From NCBI GenBank assembly GCA_014729935.1, contig WJJB01000343.1, positions 1 through 6,711 on the forward strand: 6,711 bases of DNA, in the 5' to 3' direction. Shown one piece after another: positions 1 through 5,805 of the stretch. The position numbers and the translations under genes are program-made. The notes under the pieces were generated by a model. That model had not been told where the DNA came from and made no database searches. It saw only the letters and a list, made by a program, of their open reading frames with translations. Positions within the stretch are counted from its first letter, which is position 1; the number at the start of each line of letters is the position of its first letter. Source of the stretch: Candidatus Bathyarchaeota archaeon (lineage in GTDB: Archaea; Asgardarchaeota; Lokiarchaeia; Sigyniarchaeales; Sigyniarchaeaceae).

Positions 1-114
1 CCAATAGAGTCTCCAAGCTCCAACAGCAATCCATGTAATAGCTGCCGCCAATGTATTCAACCAAGCGAACTTACCCATGCCTATAACAATCTGTTTCGTG
101 TTTTCCCATTCCAT
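1..114 (-). CDS. Partial small membrane protein, N-terminal 38 residues, cut by the left edge
   Basis: The gene reads leftward from an ATG at 114-112 and stays open to base 1, giving 38 complete codons. The protein begins MEWENTKQIVIGMGKF. Residues 16 to about 36 are hydrophobic and rich in Ala, Trp and Leu (AWLNTLAAAITWIAVGAW), consistent with one membrane helix followed by Arg-Leu-Tyr-Trp at the edge. The start is supported by GGTGATC on the minus strand (125-119), which is exactly complementary to part of the usual archaeal 16S 3' tail and ends four bases before the ATG. A TATA-like box lies about 70 bases upstream. No family is recognised from this fragment. Topology and function cannot be judged without the rest of the gene. 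Confidence 0.6.
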   Translation of the reverse strand, partial: MEWENTKQIVIGMGKFAWLNTLAAAITWIAVGAWRLYW

Positions 115-118
115 GTTC

Positions 119-125
119 GATCACC
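119..125 (-). promoter_or_regulatory. Shine-Dalgarno site for the left-edge gene
   Basis: On the minus strand the bases read GGTGATC, then GAAC, then ATG. GGTGATC matches the 3' part of the full anti-Shine-Dalgarno complement (AGGAGGTGATC). It is the best ribosome-binding signal in the window after the AGGAG at 4126, and it fixes the start of the truncated minus-strand gene. Confidence 0.55.
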
Positions 126-179
126 TTGCTTTAATGAAACTGCATCAATTAGCAGTTATGTTCTAACTTCCCCCCGTTG

Positions 180-192
180 TATAAATGTTTTT
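180..192 (-). promoter_or_regulatory. Archaeal BRE/TATA-type promoter for the left-edge gene
   Basis: On the minus strand the sequence is GGGAAAAACATTTATACAAC. The purine-rich GAAAAA fits a BRE and ATTTATAC fits an archaeal TATA box. A box here would place transcription start near base 155, leaving a leader of about 40 bases that contains the GGTGATC site. This is motif matching by eye only. Confidence 0.45.
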
Positions 193-228
193 CCCATCGA
201 GGTTATAGGGTGCTTGGACAAAAACACG

Positions 229-243
229 ATACATGTTATGTAT
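229..243. repeat. Perfect short inverted repeat, possible operator
   Basis: ATACAT and ATGTAT are exact reverse complements separated by GTT. The dyad overlaps an AT-rich stretch (TTATGTATATCC, 236-247) that could serve as a plus-strand TATA box. It also lies 37 or more bases upstream of the leftward promoter. The size would suit a dimeric helix-turn-helix regulator. No second copy was seen in the window, and such a short palindrome can occur by chance. Confidence 0.25.
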
Positions 244-677
244 ATCCTACAAGAAATGGGTTATTTCCACCAAGCGAGATGATCACGGTTTTTTTCTTTC
301 TTCCTGAGGAGAAATGACCCATGTGGGGCTTGGAAGAACTCGATGGTCTTGTTCCATTTTTGGGTGTGATGCATGGCAGGACTCGGAATGGTCGTTGAGC
401 ATTCCTTCAAGATACACATTTACCCGAGCATGGTGCCCGTAAAATTGTTCGCCAAGACTTTTGCAGCATGCAATATGCAGGGAACTCTTGGCTGCAAGAT
501 AAGATAAAATTACCAGGACACTGCATACCTTTGGAACATGCCAGGAGTGGAAACATCACTTGGGTGTGAATTTCAAGGATTGCATGCCCTCCTTTTTCCA
601 ACCATAACTAAACTATTATTGCCAAAGGCACCAAGGTGTACATGCAAAAGCACGATGATGAAGTATGATGATAGCTC

Positions 678-2075
678 ATGAGTCCGTCAAGCAACCGTGG
701 TGAATCCGAGCGAATTTTGGTGCGCAAGCAGCAGCCACGTGCTATTATTTGGTTTTTGTTGGGAATGATAGGCGCCGTGTTTGCTTCGGTAGCATTATGG
801 TGGATGGTGATCGAGTTCTGGTACGGGATTCACACGTTCACGTTTTGGTTCCAACACGTGATTGTTGCCATTGCGATCGGTATCCAATTTTACGTGGTGC
901 TACATTGCAGGAATGCAATATCCCTCCTGCGAAAGCGCCGCGAGGTGGCAAGAGCGGGTTCCGGGAGGTACAAGCTCACATCCTTCTCATTCATTGCTAG
1001 CCTGCTCATTATTGCAGGATTCACGTTCATCCCTCGAGTGAACCATGTAGCAATAGCCCCCCATCTCTCGTATACGGGGGATCCTGCCACCACTATTACG
1101 GTCTCTTGGTATACCAGGGAGCCATGTGAAACGAGGCTCTATCTAGGGATTAGCAGTCATGGCTTGATGAACGAGACGGTGGTTTCGGGCAATCAGCGGC
1201 TCCATGAAGTTCAGTTAACAGGATTATCCCCCAACACGAGATACTATTACAACGTGTCGGGTTTCGAGGGCACGTGGAGCTTCATGACTGCCACTGGGGA
1301 TACGGAAAACCTTTCGTTTGGAGTGATTTCCGACGTGCACCAGGAAATCCATGAAATGGTGGTAAATGGATTGCTTGCTGTTGATCCAAGTTTTATCATC
1401 AACACGGGAGACCTGGTGAATTTCGGTGGATGGACTGGTTCGTGGGAGAAGTATTACAACGGCGTGAAACCATTATGCACGAGATACCCGATGATGACTG
1501 CCATCGGGAACCATGACACGATGCTCGGTGGGATGCGAAATTACAAGAAATTCCACGCGATGCCTGCAAGCTCGGGAACGGAGCGGTATTATTACTTCAC
1601 GTGTAATGGCGTCCACTTCATATCCTTGGACCTGGAATGGGGTATTGAAACCTTCGACCATGCCCAACGCGAGTGGTTAATCCAAGTGCTTGATACCATC
1701 CCCGAACAGGATTGGTTGGTAGTTTTCAATCACTGTTCCCACTTCACATCCACGCGATTTCAAGAGAAAACTGGCATGGTGGATGCATTTCACTCGCTAT
1801 TCAACAAGCATGATGTCGACATGGTCCTTACTGGGCATAATCACCATTTCGAAATATTGCAGCAAGATACCGTCACCTACATCATCAACGGCATTGCAGG
1901 ACACCATTTTGAATCCTGGCGTGCCATCGAGCAAGCTCCGCAAAGCTTGCACGTGACGTGTGGAAAGCCAGGATTCCTTGAAATCCGGGTGTTTCACGAA
2001 ACTACCAATATCACGGCACATCTTTTCGAGGAAAATGGGCAGGAAATCACGGTTAGCCATCTATTAGAGAGATGA
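678..2075 (+). CDS. Membrane-tethered metallophosphoesterase, purple acid phosphatase-like
   Basis: This 465-residue protein has a calcineurin-like phosphoesterase domain with all core metal-binding motifs: DVH (219-221), GDL (244-246), GNHD (277-280), NH (351-352) and GHNH (386-389). Before it, residues about 123-206 form a beta-rich, fibronectin-like segment (TVSWYT; GLSPNTRYYYNVSG), the arrangement seen in purple acid phosphatases. The GDxxY tyrosine typical of true purple phosphatases is absent (GDLVN), so the metal pair and substrate are open. The N-terminus has three hydrophobic helices (about 22-44, 57-77, 102-118). Basic residues precede helix 1 and fill the loop before helix 3, so the catalytic domain should lie outside the cell; sequons at N165, N192 and N444 fit this. 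Three in-frame stops (666-674) just upstream make ATG 678 the first possible start, although no clear Shine-Dalgarno precedes it. The likely role is hydrolysis of external phosphate esters. Confidence 0.88.
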   Translation: MSPSSNRGESERILVRKQQPRAIIWFLLGMIGAVFASVALWWMVIEFWYGIHTFTFWFQHVIVAIAIGIQFYVVLHCRNAISLLRKRREVARAGSGRYKLTSFSFIASLLIIAGFTFIPRVNHVAIAPHLSYTGDPATTITVSWYTREPCETRLYLGISSHGLMNETVVSGNQRLHEVQLTGLSPNTRYYYNVSGFEGTWSFMTATGDTENLSFGVISDVHQEIHEMVVNGLLAVDPSFIINTGDLVNFGGWTGSWEKYYNGVKPLCTRYPMMTAIGNHDTMLGGMRNYKKFHAMPASSGTERYYYFTCNGVHFISLDLEWGIETFDHAQREWLIQVLDTIPEQDWLVVFNHCSHFTSTRFQEKTGMVDAFHSLFNKHDVDMVLTGHNHHFEILQQDTVTYIINGIAGHHFESWRAIEQAPQSLHVTCGKPGFLEIRVFHETTNITAHLFEENGQEITVSHLLER

Positions 2076-2251
2076 GAATGGGCAAGAATATCATTCAAAC
2101 AGGATTAGCCTTCCTAATTGCACGTGGCATGTACATGACCGGTAGTCACGCATGGCACGTGAACATGGCGGGAAGATACTCCTTGGAATGGATCGTGAGG
2201 GGATTCTTGAAATGGGCACCAAGGGAAAAAAGGGGAAAGGCAGGATCTTGA
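2072..2251 (+). CDS. 59-residue ORF coupled to the phosphatase gene; possible DUF418 C-terminal-like small protein or gene remnant
   Basis: The ATG at 2072 overlaps the phosphatase stop as ATGA, the classic layout for translational coupling; a second ATG follows at 2078. The frame closes with TGA at 2249. Residues about 7-22 are moderately hydrophobic (IIQTGLAFLIARGMYM). Next comes SHAW, and then RYSLEWIVRGFLKW, followed by a basic tail. The pattern S-x-x-W, about ten residues, L-E-W-x-x-R resembles the C-terminal end of DUF418 membrane proteins (SxxW...GPLEWLWR), though the spacing is one residue longer and the GP is lost. That likeness is recalled, not searched. It could be a real small protein, the last piece of a deleted gene, or chance. 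An in-frame TAG at 2054 rules out a longer product. Confidence 0.35.
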   Translation: MRMGKNIIQTGLAFLIARGMYMTGSHAWHVNMAGRYSLEWIVRGFLKWAPREKRGKAGS

Positions 2252-2259
2252 AAAAGATC
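2226..2259 (-). terminator. Hairpin plus T-run at the convergent gene ends
   Basis: Bases 2244-2259 form a perfect 6-bp stem, GATCTT and AAGATC, closed by GAAA on the plus strand (TTTC on the minus). On the minus strand, the direction of the zinc-ribbon gene, the hairpin is followed by a pyrimidine-rich stretch with T6 (A6 at 2226-2231 on the plus strand). This fits an archaeal T-run terminator for that gene. The stem covers the stop codons of both convergent frames (2249-2251 plus, 2258-2260 minus). There is no T-run on the plus side, so termination of the phosphatase transcript here is not supported. Confidence 0.45.
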
Positions 2260-2941
2260 AGGGAGATGCGGGAACCGATACTGGCTTTTCAACATTCCCG
2301 ACGAACTTCTGGCCGCAATTCTTGCAATAGCAGAATTTTTTCCTACTGAGAAGGTACCCCATTTCCTCGGAAAATTCCTGGCCACAGCTCGTGCAATAGA
2401 ACGGTTTCATTCCTGCTCGCGAACTATTGGTTTTGGAGGGATTTCCCAAGCCATGGGTGCGGGCTCGAACGCGTTCAAGTCTAACCTGCGCGCGCATTGC
2501 CCTGCTTGCCCTGCGTTCTTCCCTTCGCTTTTCCCTGAGCAGTGCCATTTCCCTGGCGCGCGCTTCTCGATCACGCCTTGGAGGTATCAAGTTACCATCC
2601 TTGGGTGGATAGCATCGCTTGAAAAAGCGATCCATGTTCTCGAGGGAGTTGTCCCACTGCATGGCGATTTCCTTCCTATCGGCATAAAAGACCATCACTA
2701 GCAGCTTGATGCCAACGAATGCGAGATACACCAAGATGATCGTCCCAACGACGGTTATCTTCACGAGTTGATATATCAACCATAACACGCCGAACACGAT
2801 GAATCCTGCAGCTATGAACCCGAGAACGATTAGCAAACCAATCAAGAACTGGATACCGGGTTCCTGTGCCTCGAAATACGCAATGAAATTGTTGAAGTGA
2901 TACACGATCTCTTCCCATGCGGTTTCATACCAGGTTGCCAT
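2258..2941 (-). CDS. Two-helix membrane protein with basic linker and C-terminal zinc ribbon, function unknown
   Basis: The 227-residue product has four parts. Residues 1-30 are aromatic and acidic, possibly amphipathic. Two long hydrophobic segments follow (about 31-57 and 62-86). A strongly basic linker, about 120-163, is dense in Arg, Glu and Ala (for example REKRREERRASRAMR) and probably forms a long charged helix or coil. A small zinc ribbon ends the protein, with CTSCGQEF (C183, C186) and CKNCGQKF (C206, C209). One extra cysteine, C204, lies beside the second pair. Positive-inside reasoning puts both ends in the cytoplasm, so the ribbon would be displayed at the inner membrane face. The start is ATG 2941, with only GTGA (2952-2949) as a weak ribosome site. 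It diverges from the MBL gene and converges on the phosphatase pair. Zinc ribbons of this kind bind nucleic acid or protein; no specific role can be assigned. Confidence 0.8.
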   Translation of the reverse strand: MATWYETAWEEIVYHFNNFIAYFEAQEPGIQFLIGLLIVLGFIAAGFIVFGVLWLIYQLVKITVVGTIILVYLAFVGIKLLVMVFYADRKEIAMQWDNSLENMDRFFKRCYPPKDGNLIPPRRDREARAREMALLREKRREERRASRAMRAQVRLERVRARTHGLGNPSKTNSSRAGMKPFYCTSCGQEFSEEMGYLLSRKKFCYCKNCGQKFVGNVEKPVSVPASP

Positions 2942-2976
2942 TGTTTTTTCACGTTTGAAGGGTGGATTATTTCCAT

Positions 2977-2996
2977 GATAGATATGGATGTTTTCA
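2977..2996 (-). promoter_or_regulatory. Candidate promoter for the zinc-ribbon membrane protein gene
   Basis: On the minus strand the sequence TGAAAACATCCATATCTATC offers a BRE-like TGAAAA followed by a weak TATA-like CATATCTA. The expected transcription start is near 2955, giving a leader of about 14 bases before the ATG at 2941. The TATA box is poor and the call is tentative. Confidence 0.25.
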
Positions 2997-3106
2997 TTAT
3001 CAAGTGATCCCGGGACCGGTTCTTGTCAATGGATGGCGATTCCAATCAACGAGGCGAATGTTTTTTTATTGAGACACTTGCCTTATACCTGCTCATGGCA
3101 TCATTC

Positions 3107-4012
3107 ATGGCTTCTTTGCTGCCGCTAGGAACTTGCTCGGGAAATAAAACCCCGTTCCAAGAATTCTCTTCGTACTTGCTTTCCATTGGTGTTCCAGGCC
3201 ATGAAATCCAATTCCTGCTTGATGCAGGGAGTTCGAGAAGCGCCAACACGAAACACGTTTTCGCCCGGGATTTGAAAATGGTATTGATGTCCCATTGGCA
3301 TCTCGATCACACCCGGTGGATTGGAACGTTGGTTCGGAACCTGGCGGATAGGGGAAGGAAGGAGCCTTTACCAATACTCTGCAACTCGAAAACCAAGTTT
3401 TTCTTGGAATTATTGATTCGCTTGAAGAACAAGTTCTTGGTACCACCGTTCGTGTTATTTAGCATCGATTCACTTCCCCGAAGGCGAAGGGGATTCCAGC
3501 ACTTGAACGGTGAAACACCCAACAGGAGATACGTGTTCCATCTTGGAACTTCCAATCATTGCATCCTGACCATCAAGACCAGGTATGCCTACCATAGCAA
3601 GGATGGCCTTGCATACAGATTAAACTTTCACCTTTCGGGAAATGATGGCACTGGATCAAGGCACCTTTCAGTCGTATACTCCCCGGATACCCACTATAAC
3701 AGCACGCACTTGACTAAATTTGCCATGAATGCTGATTACTGGCTACTTGATACGACATATAACGATGACCTACTCTTGGAGAATATTGATAAATATGGAG
3801 GATTATTGACCCATTCATCTGCCACGAGATCCGCGTTATTATGCAAGGCTGCACGGGTGAAGCATTACATTGCTGGGCATTATTTTTGGAAGCGGTATGG
3901 CTCCACACCTGCAAGAGCAAGGTGCAGTATCGAGCGAGCAGCGTCCAATATCTTTGACGGCACCGTCATTGCACCAAGGGACCTTCACGAGATTCCGTTG
4001 CATTTTTCCTGA
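3107..4012 (+). CDS. RNase Z-like metallo-beta-lactamase-fold protein
   Basis: From ATG 3107 the product is 301 residues and begins MASLLPLGTCSG, like the first beta-strand of RNase Z-type proteins (LGTGxG). Motifs in order, numbered from this start: LLDAGSS (about 37-43), HWHLDH (63-68, the metal-binding HxHxDH), YHSKDGLAYR (H163), YSPDTHY (D194, aligned with YSGDT), LLDTTY (aligned with IHEATF), HSSA (H236) and AGHYFWKRY (H258, aligned with THFSPRY). The order and spacing match the RNase Z C-terminal half, and all metal ligands seem present. However, Glu of EATF is Asp here, and the family's Arg-Asn substrate loop near the N-terminus reads TPFQEFSS, so tRNA 3'-end processing is not assured. 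A hydrolase acting on another phosphodiester is possible. The frame stays open upstream with starts at TTG 3023, ATG 3029 and ATG 3095. I chose 3107 because the fold begins there and the earlier stretch contains a T7 run. Confidence 0.72.
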   Translation: MASLLPLGTCSGNKTPFQEFSSYLLSIGVPGHEIQFLLDAGSSRSANTKHVFARDLKMVLMSHWHLDHTRWIGTLVRNLADRGRKEPLPILCNSKTKFFLELLIRLKNKFLVPPFVLFSIDSLPRRRRGFQHLNGETPNRRYVFHLGTSNHCILTIKTRYAYHSKDGLAYRLNFHLSGNDGTGSRHLSVVYSPDTHYNSTHLTKFAMNADYWLLDTTYNDDLLLENIDKYGGLLTHSSATRSALLCKAARVKHYIAGHYFWKRYGSTPARARCSIERAASNIFDGTVIAPRDLHEIPLHFS

Positions 4013-4065
4013 TTTCAATCGCGCGTTCCCTTGGCGACTCATGTGAAGAAAATGGTTGCCGGACC

Positions 4066-4078
4066 GAAACTCATATTA
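4066..4078 (+). promoter_or_regulatory. Candidate BRE/TATA promoter for the beta-propeller gene
   Basis: CGAAAC followed by TCATATTA resembles an archaeal BRE plus TATA box. It predicts a transcription start near 4101 and a leader of about 40 bases containing the AGGAG ribosome site. A perfect 8-bp palindrome, GGTATACC (4096-4103), falls at the predicted start site and may be coincidental. Confidence 0.4.
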
Positions 4079-4125
4079 GAATGAGAAAGGAGTATGGTAT
4101 ACCGGTTGTAACAAAATACATGAAT

Positions 4126-4130
4126 AGGAG
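4126..4130 (+). promoter_or_regulatory. Shine-Dalgarno site (AGGAG) for the beta-propeller gene
   Basis: AGGAG lies ten bases before ATG 4141, within AGGAGATGA, which matches most of the anti-Shine-Dalgarno complement. It supports 4141 as the start and shows that this gene is translated independently of the MBL gene, whose stop is 128 bases upstream. Confidence 0.6.
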
Positions 4131-4140
4131 ATGACACAAA

Positions 4141-5745
4141 ATGGTATATCGTAATAGACCTGCATGGTTGTTAGGAATGCTATTGATCCTTTCCATCCCG
4201 CCTACCTTGGTGGGAAACATGGGTGGGGAGGATGGTTTCGTGAAATCAGGCATCGGGAAATCTTCCACCTGTATTGCCATGGAATGGAATCGGACATATG
4301 CATTTGCAGGAATTGATGAGTGTCATGCAATTGCCACGGATTCCAATGGTGCCACCATCATTGCTGGAAGGTCGACCACCCCGGGCTTGGGCGATAAGAA
4401 CGTGATCGCCGTGAAATACTCTAGCTCGGGTGATTTTGATTGGAAATACGACTGGAATTCTGGAACCAACGAGGAATGCCTTGGAATTGACGTGGATGAT
4501 CAAGGGAACGTGTTTCTCGCCGGGTACACCGATGGCTTGGGCATGGGTGGAAAGGACGTCCTCATCATCAAGCTCAACGCATTAGGGCAATTTCAGTGGC
4601 GCACCGTGTGGGGAAAGACTGGTGATGATCAAGCCAGGGTAACACGGGTCTCACCATCTGGTGATATACTGGTTGGCGCCACGTCTGTGAATGTATCAAC
4701 GGGAATAGATCTATGTCTCTTGAAATTCAATAGCACTGGTAATTACACCTGCAACCGCACGTTCGGGTCCATCAATGAGGACTATTGCAATGACCTCCAG
4801 GTGGACGATCAAGGCAATATTTTCCTTGCCGGCGGGCTGAATTCCGGGACGGATGATGACATGGTAGTGGTCAAGTACAATCAAACTTGCGATTTCCAGT
4901 GGCATTCCACGTGGGGAATTCCAACCGAGGATGAGGTGGCCACGGGTATTGTGTTAGGCAGTGATGGAAGTATTTTCCTTTCAGGATGGCGTGGAGATCC
5001 CGCCGGAACCGCCTCGTTACGTCTCGTCAAGATGGATAATGGTGGAAGCGAATCATGGAATGCGACAGATGATTCCATCGCTAACAATACCGTGGGAGCG
5101 GGGATTGCGATGGATGCAGGTGGTGACATCTTCATCCCTGGTTTGAGTAGAAATGCCGGAAACACGATCTCTTGGATCTATCTTGCCACGTTCAATTCAA
5201 AAGGCAATTTCACGGGTTATGAAACATTTGGGGGAAGTTCCACCGATGAAGGTAGTGGCGTCGCATTGGATGACCACGGTAACGTGTTCTTGGCTGGAAC
5301 GGTGCTTGAAAGCGATGAAAACATGGCGGTGTGCAAGTATGACAATGCGGCACCCATCATTACCATACAACGGCCGGTGGCTGGATCCAGGCACGAGAGC
5401 AATCCCGAATACCAGATCTCCCTTGTGGAATTCTCAATGGATAGCCTGTGGCTCACGATCAATAATGACACCACCACCCATGACCTGCCGGGTGTGGTAT
5501 CCAAGATACCTGGTGATGCTTGGGCTGGACTCGATGACGGCATGGTTACATATCATTTCCATGCTAACGATAGCCTTGGACATTATGCCAATGCATCGAT
5601 TACCTTCGAGAAGGTTCCCGGGAGCATGAATGCCTTCACGATTGGCTTGATCATCGGGGGGGCTGCGGCAGCTGCAGTTGTGGTTATTGCCATCATCATC
5701 AAGAAACGTGGACCAGATGAGCCCAAGGTAATAGAAATCACGTGA
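4141..5745 (+). CDS. Secreted SBBP-type beta-propeller protein with Ig-like segment and C-terminal membrane anchor
   Basis: The 534-residue product starts with a signal-like segment (basic MVYRNR, then hydrophobic 9-25). Residues about 48-401 hold seven repeats of roughly 50 residues with the SBBP pattern: D..GN, then ifLaG, then a K-Y/F-N strand and a W or F near the repeat end. Examples are DDQGNVFLAG (119-128), DDQGNIFLAG (222-231) and DDHGNVFLAG (377-386). Seven repeats fit one closed propeller. Residues about 403-492 form a beta-rich, Ig-like segment beginning APIITIQRPVAG. Residues about 498-520 are a glycine- and alanine-rich membrane helix, followed by KKRGPDEPK in the cytoplasm. The bulk of the protein is thus displayed outside; several N-x-S/T sequons (for example N198, N202, N247) suit a glycosylated surface protein. 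A binding or adhesion role is likely but the ligand is unknown. It has its own promoter and Shine-Dalgarno and ends in a T7 run. Confidence 0.88.
   Translation: MVYRNRPAWLLGMLLILSIPPTLVGNMGGEDGFVKSGIGKSSTCIAMEWNRTYAFAGIDECHAIATDSNGATIIAGRSTTPGLGDKNVIAVKYSSSGDFDWKYDWNSGTNEECLGIDVDDQGNVFLAGYTDGLGMGGKDVLIIKLNALGQFQWRTVWGKTGDDQARVTRVSPSGDILVGATSVNVSTGIDLCLLKFNSTGNYTCNRTFGSINEDYCNDLQVDDQGNIFLAGGLNSGTDDDMVVVKYNQTCDFQWHSTWGIPTEDEVATGIVLGSDGSIFLSGWRGDPAGTASLRLVKMDNGGSESWNATDDSIANNTVGAGIAMDAGGDIFIPGLSRNAGNTISWIYLATFNSKGNFTGYETFGGSSTDEGSGVALDDHGNVFLAGTVLESDENMAVCKYDNAAPIITIQRPVAGSRHESNPEYQISLVEFSMDSLWLTINNDTTTHDLPGVVSKIPGDAWAGLDDGMVTYHFHANDSLGHYANASITFEKVPGSMNAFTIGLIIGGAAAAAVVVIAIIIKKRGPDEPKVIEIT
4282..5343 (+). 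repeat. Seven in-frame beta-propeller repeats of about 150 bases
   Basis: These encode the propeller blades of the surface protein. The best conserved unit is D-D-x-G-N-V/I-F-L-A-G, seen closely at residues 119, 222 and 377 and in weaker form at 67, 171, 274 and 325. DNA identity between copies is only partial, so the repeats look old and there is no sign of recent expansion. Confidence 0.75.
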
Positions 5746-5749
5746 AACC

Positions 5750-5756
5750 TTTTTTT
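5750..5756 (+). terminator. T-run terminator after the beta-propeller gene
   Basis: Seven T bases begin five bases after the TGA stop and are followed by CCTT. T-runs alone are enough to end transcription in many archaea. The convergent aminopeptidase gene ends about 50 bases further on and has no comparable T-run on its own strand. Confidence 0.5.
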
Positions 5757-5805
5757 CCTTGTGACCCAAACCTTCAATGACTCCTGTCTAATTTCTGATA
5801 ATCCT

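Larger units (their letters stand above)
115..677. other. Intergenic region of about 560 bases with no convincing gene
   Basis: This stretch separates the leftward gene at the edge from the phosphatase gene. It contains the minus-strand promoter (180-192), a dyad (229-243), a T7 plus pyrimidine tract (289-304) and a GAGGAG at 306-311. Open frames are short. On the plus strand, 314-442 (42 codons, unusually rich in Trp, Cys and Arg) follows the GAGGAG. On the minus strand, 601-407 begins only with TTG and shows no domain. Near the right end, AT-rich sequence at 604-620 could be a weak promoter for the phosphatase gene. I see no tRNA, recognisable structured RNA or transposon end. Confidence 0.5.

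Noticed and set aside
314..442. Plus-strand 42-codon frame after GAGGAG
   Set aside because: The spacing from GAGGAG to ATG 314 is only two bases, and the product is rich in Trp, Cys and Arg, as expected of chance frames. Kept only as part of a low-interest observation.
407..601. Minus-strand 64-codon frame with a GGAGG-like stretch near its start
   Set aside because: It begins with TTG, the GGAGGG lies inside the frame and not before the start, the composition is cysteine-rich without a domain pattern, and no promoter is visible on that strand.
4096..4103. GGTATACC palindrome as an operator or restriction-linked element
   Set aside because: A single 8-bp palindrome is expected by chance at this scale, and no second copy or flanking symmetry was seen.
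5153..5629. Plus-strand 158-codon frame inside the propeller gene
   Set aside because: It is a frame-shifted reading of the repeat-bearing gene, with abundant Met, Trp and Arg and no start signal.
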